DNA from: Candidatus Flexifilum breve
GTDB taxonomy: Bacteria; Chloroflexota; Anaerolineae; Aggregatilineales; Phototrophicaceae
Direction: 5' to 3'
DNA length: 64,000 bases
NCBI GenBank assembly: GCA_016717205.1
Contig: JADKGC010000004.1
Coordinates: 186,001-250,000 of the forward strand
The notes under the pieces were generated by a model. It ran no database searches, had not been told where the DNA came from, and worked only from the letters and a program-made list of their open reading frames with translations. The position numbers were made by a program, and so were the translations under genes. This document shows, one piece after another, positions 43,164-51,681 of the stretch; the stretch's first letter is position 1; the number at the start of each line of letters is the position of its first letter.

Positions 43164-44180
43164 ATGACCCGCAAGAAAGATCATGAGGTTGTGAACGTGA
43201 CGGATCTCAAAACGTGGATTCCTAAATTGGCCGGGGTGCGAATCATCGTCGTGGGCGATGTGATCCTCGACGAATACCTGACCGGACGCGCCACGCGTAT
43301 GAGCCGCGAAGCGCCGATCCCCGTGTTGGAATTCGAGTCGCGCCGCTTGATCGGCGGTGGGGCGGCGAACCCGGCGGCGAACATCGTGACGCTGGGCGGG
43401 AAGGCCTTGCAAGTCGGCGTGGTCGGGGTGGATGGCGAAGCGGACGCGCTGCGGCAAACGCTGGCGGCGCGGGGCATCGACGTGCGCGGGCTGATCGCCG
43501 ATGGGGAGCGCCCGACGACGGTCAAGACGCGGCTCATGGCACAGATGGGACTGCGCTTCCCGCAGCAGGTCGCCCGGTTGGATAAACTGTCGCGCGAACC
43601 GATCCCCGCAGAGATTGAGCGCCAATTGTGTGCGTTCATTGAGGCGGAGATCGAGGGTGTCAACGCCCTGCTGTTCTCCGACTATGACGGCGGCGTGATC
43701 ACCAAGTCGCTGCTGGCGGTGGTGCACGCGCTGCGCGGCGATCATCTGCTCACGGCGGACGCGCAGGGGCAGTTCGACAAATACGCCGGCTTCGACGTAA
43801 TCAAATGCAATGCCGACGACGCGCGGGCATATCTGCGGCGTGATCTGCGCACACACGAGGAATTCGCGCTGGCGGCGCGGGAATTGTGCGCGGCGCTGCG
43901 TTTGGGGCAGGGGATGGTCATCACACGCGGCGGGGATGGCGCGACGGTGTGTACGCCGGACGGCGCGGTTTATCAGTGTCCCACGCCGACGATCACCGAT
44001 GTTTATGATACGGTCGGCGCAGGCGATACGTCGATTGCCGTGCTGACGCAGGCACTGGCAGCAGGCGCACCGCTTGTCGAGGCGGCGATGCTGGCCAATA
44101 TCGCCAGCGGGATCGTTGTGCGCCGGGTGGGGAATTACGCGCCCACGCCAGACGAATTGGTGGCGGCGATTCCTTCCTAA
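43164..44180 (+). CDS. PfkB-family sugar kinase (RfaE1/HldE kinase-like)
   Basis: 338 residues from ATG 43164. A GTG at 43197 preceded by GAGG is a credible alternative. The PfkB motifs are VGDVILDEYLTGRATRMSREAP, the glycine-rich GGGAANPAANIVTLGG, and DTVGAGDTSIAVLTQALAAG, which carries the catalytic Asp. The first phrase and IGGGAANPAAN are typical of the RfaE/HldE kinase domain that phosphorylates D-glycero-D-manno-heptose-7-phosphate. The nucleotidyltransferase half of HldE is absent. Adjacent GT9 (heptosyltransferase-like) supports a heptose role, but the organism may not make LPS, so the sugar may differ. Confidence 0.85.
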   Translation: MTRKKDHEVVNVTDLKTWIPKLAGVRIIVVGDVILDEYLTGRATRMSREAPIPVLEFESRRLIGGGAANPAANIVTLGGKALQVGVVGVDGEADALRQTLAARGIDVRGLIADGERPTTVKTRLMAQMGLRFPQQVARLDKLSREPIPAEIERQLCAFIEAEIEGVNALLFSDYDGGVITKSLLAVVHALRGDHLLTADAQGQFDKYAGFDVIKCNADDARAYLRRDLRTHEEFALAARELCAALRLGQGMVITRGGDGATVCTPDGAVYQCPTPTITDVYDTVGAGDTSIAVLTQALAAGAPLVEAAMLANIASGIVVRRVGNYAPTPDELVAAIPS

Positions 44181-44190
44181 CACAATCTTC

Positions 44191-44312
44191 TGTAGGGACG
44201 CGCAACGGGGCGTCCGGTTTCGCGTTCATTTGTTGCGGACGCGCCGTTGCGCGTCCCTACGAATGCGCTGTTGAACGGAATCAAAAGGGACGAGGCGGTC
44301 GGCCTCGTCCCG
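44191..44312. repeat. GTAGGGACGCGCAACGG...palindrome and GGGACGAGGC palindrome
   Basis: TGTAGGGACGCGCAACGGGG pairs with GCCGTTGCGCGTCCCTAC (44191-44261). GGGACGAGGC-GGTCG-GCCTCGTCCC follows at 44287-44312, between convergent genes. Confidence 0.8.
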
Positions 44313-44342
44313 GATCAAGTTAAACGGTGGAATAACCCGTGC

Positions 44343-44876
44343 CTACGGGTACAGCATTTCCGGTTCGCCCATGAGCTGCGGCGCAATAACCGACGCCCAG
44401 CTGCGGATCTTTGCCCAGTTGCGGTAATCGCCGATCGGCGCGTGGATCATCTTGATGGCGATACGCGGCATGACGCCGAGCTTGTGCGTGTCGATTTCGC
44501 CCGCGAACAGCCCAATCGAGATCGGGCGGACTTCCGGCACGGTCTGCATGACCGGGTCGAAGTAGTGGAGCACGGTTTCGCGGTTCTCTTCCGTGTCTTC
44601 GGTCATGGTGATGCAGGCGGTGAAATACGCAACGGGGATCGTCTTCAGATAATGGCGGTGCTTCTGCAAAAATTCGACCGCTTCCGGAAGCCAGTGCCCC
44701 ATGCGGATGGCGCTGCCCAAGACCACACCATCGTAATGTTCGATATCCAGCCGCTCATGCGTGGAACGAACTTCAACCTCGACACCCCACTCCTGCAAAA
44801 CAGCGGCGATAGCTTCGGCAATTTCAATCGTGGAACCAACGCGAGTCGCATAAGCAACGAGAATCTTTTTAGCCAT
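44343..44876 (-). CDS. Flavodoxin-domain protein
   Basis: 177 residues from ATG 44876. The flavodoxin-like fold shows the FMN phosphate loop KILVAYATRVGSTIEIAEAI, later YDGVVLGSAIRMGHWLPEAV, VAYFTACITMTE, and the C-terminal IGLFAGEIDT...WAKIRSWA. The wording (SAIRMGHWL, FACxTMTE) resembles the protoporphyrinogen-oxidase/flavodoxin subgroup (HemG-like, flavodoxin domain family). It probably carries FMN and acts as an electron carrier or quinone-linked reductase. Monocistronic. Confidence 0.86.
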   Translation of the reverse strand: MAKKILVAYATRVGSTIEIAEAIAAVLQEWGVEVEVRSTHERLDIEHYDGVVLGSAIRMGHWLPEAVEFLQKHRHYLKTIPVAYFTACITMTEDTEENRETVLHYFDPVMQTVPEVRPISIGLFAGEIDTHKLGVMPRIAIKMIHAPIGDYRNWAKIRSWASVIAPQLMGEPEMLYP

Positions 44877-45111
44877 GACACACCTTTCGGCGGTAGTACT
44901 TCCAATCAATATACCTAGAGTCTAATCGACTTGGCGGATAGCGGTTAGTGAGGAGCGACATGTGCTCTTGTGCGGAATGTCACAGATAGAGGCTAGTTTA
45001 ATTGTGTAAGTCTAACAAGTTGTGTGTGCAACATTATTTCTGGTGTCGTGCAGACCCGGCGTGTGCGCCTATGGTAAAATAGACCTTAATTCGACCAGTT
45101 AATTTGAACGT

Positions 45112-46953
45112 GTGATGAGCCGGAAACCGACGCTTGACCTAGAGCAGCACCGTCAGCCGCTGACCGCGCTGCTGCGCGACATTCTTGACCTGCGCGACCG
45201 TGAGCAGATCGACAAATTGGTGCGGGCGCACGCCAAGAAGAACCGCGAAAACAAAATGTACAGCCGCGACGAGCTGATCGCCGCGTACCGCGCGTGGGCG
45301 GGGTCGGAGGGCATCCCCCCGTTCGATCCGGCAGTCGTGGAACGGTTGCGCCTCAAGCCCGTGCGCACGAGCAGCGGCGTCACGCCCGTCACGGTGCTGA
45401 CCAAGCCGTTCCCGTGCCCCGGCGAATGCATCTTCTGCCCCAACGATGTGCGTATGCCCAAAAGCTACCTCTCCGATGAGCCGGGAGCGCAGCGCGCCGA
45501 GCAGAACAGCTTCGACCCGTACCTGCAAACCATGTCGCGCCTCAAAACGTACTACCTGACCGGGCATCCGACCGACAAGATCGAGGTGATCATCCTCGGC
45601 GGGACGTGGTCGTTCTACCCGGAGACGTATCAGATCTGGTTCGTCAAGCGCATCTTCGACGCGCTGCACGACTTCGGCGCGGGGATCGACCACTCGGCGG
45701 CGGTCGAGGCGGCGATCAAGGCGGGGTCGCAGCTCCACCCGGAGATGAACACGGTCAACGTGACGGTGCACGGCGCGGACTTGGCGCAGACCTACAATCA
45801 AGTTGTGCAGACGGTCTACGCCGCCGAAATGCGCCGTTCCCGTGATGTGAGCGTCAAGATTGAAAGCGGCGCGCGTTCCCCGATTGACGAGTGGGCGACG
45901 TGGGACGAGCTTGAAGCCGCGCACCGCTTCAACGAGGATGCGCCGTGCCGCTGCGTCGGTCTGGTGATCGAGACGCGCCCCGATCACATCAGCGCGGACG
46001 AAGTGCTGCGCGTGCGCCGCTTGGGCTGCACCAAAGTGCAGATCGGCTTCCAGAGTCTGAACGACACGGTGCTGCGGCTGAATCGGCGCGGGCACACGGT
46101 CGCGGCGACGCGGCGCGCGGTCAAGCTGCTGCGGCAGGCGGGCTTCAAGATTCACGCGCACTGGATGCCGAACCTGTACGGTTCGTCGCCGGATGAGGAC
46201 ATCGCCGACTATCAGCGTATGTTCGCCGATCCCGACTTCCGACCGGATGAACTCAAGGTCTACCCGTGCTCGTTGATCGAGAGCGCGGCGCTCATGCAGC
46301 ATTTTCAGGACGGCTCATGGCGACCGTACACGCAAGATGAACTGCTGCATGTTCTGGTCGAGTGCTTCCGCCTGACTCCGGAATACTGCCGCCTCACCCG
46401 CGTGATCCGCGACATTCCCGGCACGGATATCGTCGTCGGCAACAAGGTGACGAACTTCCGCCAGTTGGTCGAAAACGAGTTGAAGCGGCTTGGCGATCGG
46501 CCCACGGATATTCGCGGGCGGGAAGTGCGCCATAATACGATTACATCGGAAGCGTTGCACTTAGACGAACTACCCTACGAGTCCGCGTGGGGGGAGGAAA
46601 TCTTCTTGCAGTACATTACTGAAGACCGGCAGATCGCCGGGTTTTTGCGGCTGTCGCTGCCGCCGCGCGATGAGACGCCAATCACGCCGGAACTGGCGGG
46701 CGCGGCCATGATCCGCGAGGTGCATGTGTACGGGCAGTCGGTCGAAATCGGCGAGACGGCGAGCGGGCGGGCGCAGCATGTCGGCCTCGGCACGCAGTTG
46801 ATCGAACGCGCGGCGGAGATCGCTCGCGAACGGGGGTATGAACGGCTCGCCGTGATTTCGGCGGTGGGGACGCGGGGCTATTACCGCAAACGCGGCTTTC
46901 TCGACGGGCAGTTGTATCAGCTACGGGTGCTGAATGAAAGGAGTGAAGCGTAA
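45112..46953 (+). CDS. elp3: Elp3-family radical SAM/acetyl-CoA tRNA uridine-34 carboxymethylase
   Basis: 613 residues from GTG 45112 (an ATG follows at once at 45115); an extended -10 TGGTAAAAT is at 45072-45080. The radical SAM cluster is CPGECIFCPNDVRMPKSYLS with Cys102, Cys106 and Cys109. Further family features are EVIILGGTWSFYPETYQIWF, IRxDPGVDHSAAVE-like text (here DHSAAVEAAIKAGSQ) and LKVYPCSLIESAAL. The C-terminal GNAT half (about 520-613) contains GLGTQLIERAAEIARERGYER and GYYRKRGF. Elp3 makes the carboxymethyl group on wobble uridine using acetyl-CoA and SAM. It works alone in bacteria and archaea that lack other Elongator subunits. The last 20 bases overlap the next gene. Confidence 0.95.
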   Translation: MMSRKPTLDLEQHRQPLTALLRDILDLRDREQIDKLVRAHAKKNRENKMYSRDELIAAYRAWAGSEGIPPFDPAVVERLRLKPVRTSSGVTPVTVLTKPFPCPGECIFCPNDVRMPKSYLSDEPGAQRAEQNSFDPYLQTMSRLKTYYLTGHPTDKIEVIILGGTWSFYPETYQIWFVKRIFDALHDFGAGIDHSAAVEAAIKAGSQLHPEMNTVNVTVHGADLAQTYNQVVQTVYAAEMRRSRDVSVKIESGARSPIDEWATWDELEAAHRFNEDAPCRCVGLVIETRPDHISADEVLRVRRLGCTKVQIGFQSLNDTVLRLNRRGHTVAATRRAVKLLRQAGFKIHAHWMPNLYGSSPDEDIADYQRMFADPDFRPDELKVYPCSLIESAALMQHFQDGSWRPYTQDELLHVLVECFRLTPEYCRLTRVIRDIPGTDIVVGNKVTNFRQLVENELKRLGDRPTDIRGREVRHNTITSEALHLDELPYESAWGEEIFLQYITEDRQIAGFLRLSLPPRDETPITPELAGAAMIREVHVYGQSVEIGETASGRAQHVGLGTQLIERAAEIARERGYERLAVISAVGTRGYYRKRGFLDGQLYQLRVLNERSEA

Positions 46954-47329
46954 ACCACGACGGTACAATGAACCTATTCGGTTTATGGAGAAGTATTACC
47001 CTGGTGTACGGTCAACGATGTACTACGGTTTCCCAGCGTACCGCGTTGCTCGGCGAGTGTTTGTTTTCTTCGTTAGTACCAGAATTGAAGTACTTCGATT
47101 ACCGCGCCATCGAGTCGAAGAATTGACTCTGGCGGGCGTCGGCACAGTATTCGCTACGCCGCGGGGTATGTGGCGTGAATGGCTGATGCTCGATCTCGAC
47201 TGGGATTATCCATTATCCGAGTATGGTATGTATTTTGATGAGTCTTATTGTTATGCGCTAGGACACAAAACCAAATCGTTCTTACAGTATCTGAAACCGT
47301 GTTACCCATGTGACGGAAACGACGGTTAG
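46934..47329 (+). CDS. TfoX/YjbR-like small protein (first of pair)
   Basis: 131 residues, overlapping elp3 by 20 bases. The core YPGVRSTMYYGFPAYRVARR then FVSTRIEVLRLPRHRVEEL and GMWREWLMLDLD parallels the following gene segment for segment. The overall pattern (a small alpha/beta domain with a G-F/Y-P-A-Y motif, a hydrophobic strand and a terminal WREWL) resembles TfoX-N or YjbR/MmcQ domains. The start could be at GTG 46943. Lower GC than its neighbours. Function unknown. Confidence 0.58.
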   Translation: MKGVKRKPRRYNEPIRFMEKYYPGVRSTMYYGFPAYRVARRVFVFFVSTRIEVLRLPRHRVEELTLAGVGTVFATPRGMWREWLMLDLDWDYPLSEYGMYFDESYCYALGHKTKSFLQYLKPCYPCDGNDG

Positions 47330-47349
47330 TAAACGACGGGGGAGCGTAT

Positions 47350-47679
47350 ATGGCTGACTATCGTGAGGATCACAAAGCGGCGCTGGATCGCATTCTCGGC
47401 GTGATCCCCGGCGTGAAGATCAGCAGGGCGTTCGGCTACCCGGCTTATAAAATCGGTGGGCGCATCTTCTGCGGGGTGGGTCAGAACGGCATCACGATCA
47501 AGCTGCCGCGGGAGCGCGTCGACGAACTGATCGGACAGGACGGGATGCATCCGTTTGGTCCCACCAAAGAGACGATCTGGCGCGAATGGCTGGCGATTGA
47601 CCGCGAGCAGTCCGACGACTACATCCACGATCTGCCGCTGATCGAAGAGTCGATCTCGTTTGTCAGCGGCGCGTTCTGA
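47350..47679 (+). CDS. TfoX/YjbR-like small protein (second of pair)
   Basis: 109 residues with GGGGGAG before the ATG. The pattern is HKAALDRILGVIPGVKISRA, FGYPAYKIGGRIFCGVGQNG, ITIKLPRERVDELIG, TIWREWLAID. It is a paralogue of the preceding gene with the same strand order. The canonical G-Y-P-A-Y motif suggests the intact member of the pair. The fold is likely shared with TfoX-N/YjbR or DUF1801 proteins. The role is unknown. Confidence 0.66.
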   Translation: MADYREDHKAALDRILGVIPGVKISRAFGYPAYKIGGRIFCGVGQNGITIKLPRERVDELIGQDGMHPFGPTKETIWREWLAIDREQSDDYIHDLPLIEESISFVSGAF

Positions 47680-47700
47680 AGCAGATGTGGACGAGCGATC

Positions 47701-48105
47701 ATGAGTACGCCGCTGATTAAAAGCATTGATTGTGTGCGCTTGTACGTCGCCGATCTTGAGGCAGGCTTGGCCTTTTACCATGATCAACTCGGGCATGAAA
47801 TCATCTGGCGGACGCCGACCGCCGTCGGTTTGCGTCTGCCGGACAGCGAAGCCGAGATCGTGCTGCATACGGAACGTCAACCGCCGGAAATCGACCTGAA
47901 AGTCGACTCCGCTCCGGCGGCGGCGGCGCGCTTCGAAGCGGCGGGCGGGACCATTATCGTGCCGCCGTTTGAGATCCAGATCGGGCAGGCAGCGGTCGTT
48001 CAGGATCCGTGGGGCAATACGTTTGTCCTGCTGGATACCACCAAGGGCTTGCTGCTGACGGACGCGGACGGCCAGGTGATCGGCAACGCGCCGCCGGAGA
48101 CCTAA
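47701..48105 (+). CDS. VOC/glyoxalase-family protein
   Basis: 134 residues. A single vicinal-oxygen-chelate domain with CVRLYVADLEAGLAFYHDQL at the start and later GNTFVLLDTTKGL and FEIQIGQAAVVQDPWGN. The metal-ligand residues of such domains (His, Glu) are hard to assign in this sequence. No downstream partner. The ribosome binding site is weak. Confidence 0.8.
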   Translation: MSTPLIKSIDCVRLYVADLEAGLAFYHDQLGHEIIWRTPTAVGLRLPDSEAEIVLHTERQPPEIDLKVDSAPAAAARFEAAGGTIIVPPFEIQIGQAAVVQDPWGNTFVLLDTTKGLLLTDADGQVIGNAPPET

Positions 48106-48249
48106 GCCGCCGGGAGCGAGGCGAGTTGGTAAGCGCGTCGAAGGCCGTGAAATCGGGTTACAGGTCGGTTTTGGGAGTTTGCGGACGCTGCCCCGACCCC
48201 ACCCCCGGCCCCTCCCCGAATTCAGGGAGGGGAGACCGATCGGAACTCG

Positions 48250-48274
48250 TGTAGGGACGAGGCATGCCTCGTCC
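48250..48274. repeat. GTAGGGACGAGGCATGCCTC-GTCC palindrome
   Basis: Same element as at 36634 and 9036. A GC-rich CCCCTCCCCGAATTCAGGGA-GGGG copy lies just upstream at 48210-48233. Confidence 0.8.
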
Positions 48275-48388
48275 TGAGCGGTTTGGCAGGCGAACACGGC
48301 ATCCTACGCACTTACCGGCGAGTCTCGCTTGTGGGCGGTCAGTGCGTTATCATTGCCCCGATTATCGACCTTCAGAGCGAGTTGTCGT

Positions 48389-48913
48389 ATGAATGATCTT
48401 GTAGCTGCTGAACGGAGCCGTCGCAATTTACGCATCGCTCTGTCCATCATCATCGTCGCCACGCTGCCATTTTACTGCTTTGGCCTCATCCTGCTGCCGA
48501 ATCCGCCGGCGCGGGTGAGCAGCCCGACGCAGCAGGCGATCACCACGCAGGAGAGCCTGCCGACGAACACCGTGCCCGGGTTCGCCAGCGTGACTCCGCT
48601 GCCGCAGCAGAGCAACTCGACGCTGCAGCCGACGCCGGGGCAGTTCATTCCGCCGACGGTGGTGCGCTTCATCACGCCGACGTTTGTCTTCCCGACGACC
48701 GCTCCGACCAATTTCATCTTCCCGACGCTGACGCTCGCGCCCACGCTCACGATTCCGCCGACGCAAACGCCGCTGCCGTCGTGGACGCCGTTCGTGCCGA
48801 CCGCGACGCTCCCGCCGCCGACCGCGACAGTCCCGCTGCCGACCGATACAGCGCTGCCGATGCCAACTGATACCGAAACGCCGACCGCCACCATTGAACC
48901 TGTTTCGCCGTAA
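48389..48913 (+). CDS. Single-pass membrane protein with Thr/Pro-rich extracellular tail
   Basis: 174 residues from ATG 48389. A short cytosolic N-terminus (MNDLVAAERSRRNLR) precedes one transmembrane helix (about 16-38) and a 130-residue tail rich in Pro and Thr. The tail has tandem near-repeats of the type PPTATVPLPTDTALPMPTDT and is probably exposed outside and possibly glycosylated. No globular domain is present. Typical of cell-wall-associated stalk proteins. Confidence 0.7.
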   Translation: MNDLVAAERSRRNLRIALSIIIVATLPFYCFGLILLPNPPARVSSPTQQAITTQESLPTNTVPGFASVTPLPQQSNSTLQPTPGQFIPPTVVRFITPTFVFPTTAPTNFIFPTLTLAPTLTIPPTQTPLPSWTPFVPTATLPPPTATVPLPTDTALPMPTDTETPTATIEPVSP

Positions 48914-48937
48914 GGCGCTTGATCCGAGGAGAAAATT

Positions 48938-50014
48938 GTGTTTGATCTCAAAGCCCACCTCAAGACCCTGACCGAGACTCATGCGCCCTCGGGGCACGAA
49001 GCGCCGATTCGTGAAGTGCTGCGCTTCGAATGGGCGGATCTCGTTGATACGATGGAAATGGACAAGCTGGGCAGCTTGATCGGCGTGAAGCGGGCGACAC
49101 AGCCGGTCGACCCGCCGCGCAAAATCATGCTGGCGGCGCACATGGACGAGATCGGCATGATGGTGCGCAAGGTGCAGGATGGCTTCATCTTCGTACACCG
49201 CATCAGCGGCGTGGATAACCGTATTCTGCCCGCGCAGCCCGTGCTCGTGCATGGTCGGCGCGCGCTCCCCGGCCTCGTCTCGACCGTGCCGCCGCATCTG
49301 CTCGGCGGGGCGCAGAATCGCTACCTGAGCTTTGACGAACTGGTGATCGATGTGGGGCTGCCCGCCGCCGAAGTTGAAGAACTGGTGCGCATTGGCGACC
49401 TCATCACGCCGGACGCCCCGATGATCGAACTGCAAGGCAGCCGCCTCGCGGGCAAGGCGATGGATGACCGCGCGTGTGTCGCGGCGGTGACGGCCTGCCT
49501 CGTCGAACTGCAAAGCCTGCATCATCGCTGGGATGTGTACGCCGCGGCGACTGTGCAGGAAGAAACGGGCTTGCTCGGCGCGGCGACCGCCGCCTATCAC
49601 ATCAAGCCGGATGTGGCGATCGCGTTGGATGTTGGCTTCGCTCCCCAGCCCGGCGTCGACACGGATGTTTCGCGCGAGATGAACGGCGGCCCGGCGCTCG
49701 GCATTGGCCCGAACTTCCACCCCGGTCTGGTTGACAAGCTGCGCGAAACCGCCAAGCGCGAAGAGATCAAGATGCAGGAAGAGATCATCCCCGGCGCGAG
49801 CGGCACCGATGCGTGGGCGATTCAGGTCGCCTTGCAGGGCATCCCGACGGCGCTGTTCAGCATTCCGCTGCGCAACATGCATTCGCCCGTGGAAACGGTC
49901 GATCTGCGCGATATTCAGCGCGCCGGGCGCTTGCTGGCACACTTCATCGCCGACCTCGACTCTGATTTCATGGCCGCCATTGATTGGCCGGATCTCAAAA
50001 CCGACGGTTCGTAA
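48938..50014 (+). CDS. M42-family aminopeptidase
   Basis: 358 residues from GTG 48938 with GAGGAG upstream. The M42 ligands are visible: KIMLAAHMDEIGMMVR (first His), LAGKAMDDRA (bridging Asp), VQEETGLLG (catalytic Glu pair), ALDVGF and, near the end, RNMHSPVETVD (last His). M42 enzymes assemble into tetrahedral complexes that trim peptides. Related copies lie at 55893 and 57002. It follows the previous gene by 25 bases, so an operon is possible. A terminator-like hairpin is at 50065. Confidence 0.92.
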   Translation: MFDLKAHLKTLTETHAPSGHEAPIREVLRFEWADLVDTMEMDKLGSLIGVKRATQPVDPPRKIMLAAHMDEIGMMVRKVQDGFIFVHRISGVDNRILPAQPVLVHGRRALPGLVSTVPPHLLGGAQNRYLSFDELVIDVGLPAAEVEELVRIGDLITPDAPMIELQGSRLAGKAMDDRACVAAVTACLVELQSLHHRWDVYAAATVQEETGLLGAATAAYHIKPDVAIALDVGFAPQPGVDTDVSREMNGGPALGIGPNFHPGLVDKLRETAKREEIKMQEEIIPGASGTDAWAIQVALQGIPTALFSIPLRNMHSPVETVDLRDIQRAGRLLAHFIADLDSDFMAAIDWPDLKTDGS

Positions 50015-50064
50015 GTCGTTACACCTCGTTCCACTGCACCCCTTGGTTGAGTGAAATTCTCTAG

Positions 50065-50091
50065 AAAAGGTAGACATTCGTCTGCCTTTTT
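50065..50091 (+). terminator. Terminator after the M42 gene
   Basis: AAAAGGTAGA-CATTCG-TCTGCCTTTTT. The stem contains one G-T pair. Confidence 0.75.
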
Positions 50092-50201
50092 GGTTAGAAA
50101 ATTCATATCTTTATGCTAAATTAACGGTTGTTAAGCATTCCGCACGTATACTCACAAATGAACATAGAGTTGCGAAAGTATCACGGAAAGGAGCAATTCT
50201 T

Positions 50202-51500
50202 ATGTTATCTCAACTATTTAAACTCATTCTGCTGCTGGTCGTGCTGGCAGTGTTTCCGCTCGCTGCAGCCGCACAAAACGGCGTCCCGATCGACTCGGCG
50301 TATACGCTCACCCTCCCCGAAAACTGGAATTGGCAGTATGCCACTCCGCACGCTGGCTTTTATCTCTCGGGCGACAACACTACCGTCTACATGATTGACC
50401 CCGCGGAACTCCGCGAGATTCTGCGCTACACCCCCAAAGCTGGCATTGATGCGGTATTCACCGAGGCTTACGCCGCGCTCTATACGGGTGGATTGCCCTA
50501 CGGCGCGAATCTGCAGAGCATCGACCTCAACGGTCGCGATAATCTGGCGTGGCACTACAGCACCATTGATGATCGCGAAGGCTGGTTCGTGCTGCTCGAA
50601 ATGAGCGACGACAGTTACGGTCTGGTCGATATGTACGGTCCGGAAGCGGAATTCGACCTCACCAACAGCGCCCTCAGCGGCTTGCTCCATTCCTTTGACA
50701 CAGCGCAGACGGTCGTGAGCGACGCGCAGCCCTTCACCGCCTTCGAACTCGCGAGCGAACCCGTCGTCGTGCTCGAACCGGTCGCGGAAGTAGAACCCTG
50801 CCGCGTCTCCACCAGTGAAGCAGTGAGCGTGGCGCTGCGCGTTGGCCCCGGCGAAAATCGCACCTCGGTCGCTTACCTGCCCGTCGACGCGGAAATCTCC
50901 GTTACAGGGATGTTGGTCGCGGCAGATGGTTCCGAATGGTTCCAGGTCGATAAGACGCAGGCGGCACCGCAGTCAGCGGCGGCGGAAGTTTGGGTGCGCC
51001 GCAGTGATGTGCAGGAACTCGGGGCGTGCAGTGCGGTCGCCGCGGTGATCGCGCCGCCCATCATCCCGATCAGTGTGGTGACGACGACCCAAGCCGCTGC
51101 GGACACCGTCGCCGCGCCGGAAGCGCAGGCCGTGCTGGCGGACGCGTTTACCCCCGCCGCCGGGACGTATACGCTGGCCTTCGCCTCGACCACCTACATC
51201 TCCTGTGAGGGTCGCCCGAATGTGCAGCGCAATTCGGCAGACATTTTCGTCAACATGCAGTTGGGGGATCTGGCGCTCGCCCCGAATGGCGATAGCCTGA
51301 CCATCAGCGGTAACACGTTCACTCGGGTGCCAGGCACCAACACGTTTACGGGTTCGCTCCACTTCGCCGACAGCAGCACCAACACGCTCTCGGTCACGCT
51401 CACCAGCCCGACGACCGCGACCGGCACGCTGACCGTCTATGTGACGACTGAAAACGGCACGAACTGCGTGCTGACCGTCGCGGTCACGCTGAACATGTAA
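50202..51500 (+). CDS. Secreted SH3b-containing protein (duplicate pair, copy 1)
   Basis: 432 residues. A signal peptide (ILLLVVLAVFPLAAAA) and a first domain (IDSAYTLTLPENWNWQYATP) are followed by an SH3b domain at about 205-275: PCRVSTSEAVSVALRVGPGE then NRTSVAYLPVDAEISVTGM and EVWVRRSDVQELGAC, flanked by two Cys likely to be disulfide-bonded. The C-terminal domain (about 310-432) is beta-rich with Cys in ISCEGRPNVQ and NGTNCVLTV. No enzymatic motif. It is probably an extracellular binding protein. A paralogue follows at 51682. Confidence 0.78.
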   Translation: MLSQLFKLILLLVVLAVFPLAAAAQNGVPIDSAYTLTLPENWNWQYATPHAGFYLSGDNTTVYMIDPAELREILRYTPKAGIDAVFTEAYAALYTGGLPYGANLQSIDLNGRDNLAWHYSTIDDREGWFVLLEMSDDSYGLVDMYGPEAEFDLTNSALSGLLHSFDTAQTVVSDAQPFTAFELASEPVVVLEPVAEVEPCRVSTSEAVSVALRVGPGENRTSVAYLPVDAEISVTGMLVAADGSEWFQVDKTQAAPQSAAAEVWVRRSDVQELGACSAVAAVIAPPIIPISVVTTTQAAADTVAAPEAQAVLADAFTPAAGTYTLAFASTTYISCEGRPNVQRNSADIFVNMQLGDLALAPNGDSLTISGNTFTRVPGTNTFTGSLHFADSSTNTLSVTLTSPTTATGTLTVYVTTENGTNCVLTVAVTLNM

Positions 51501-51542
51501 CCTCGTTGAGCCGGCGTGCCGGCTTAGCCGCTTCAACACCCG

Positions 51543-51575
51543 ACAAAAAGCAGATCTTCCGGTCTGCTTTTTTGT
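51543..51575. terminator. Intrinsic terminator between the SH3b paralogues
   Basis: ACAAAAAGCAGA / TCTGCTTTTTTGT stem with 8-base loop, T run on the 3' side. Confidence 0.85.
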
Positions 51576-51681
51576 TGTCAGAAACCGACATTTGTCACGC
51601 GCGGCAAGTGCGCGAGAAACATATACTAGTAAGCGTAGATTGAGTCACTGGCCTATAGACTGTGTACAGGAGCAGTGCGTT

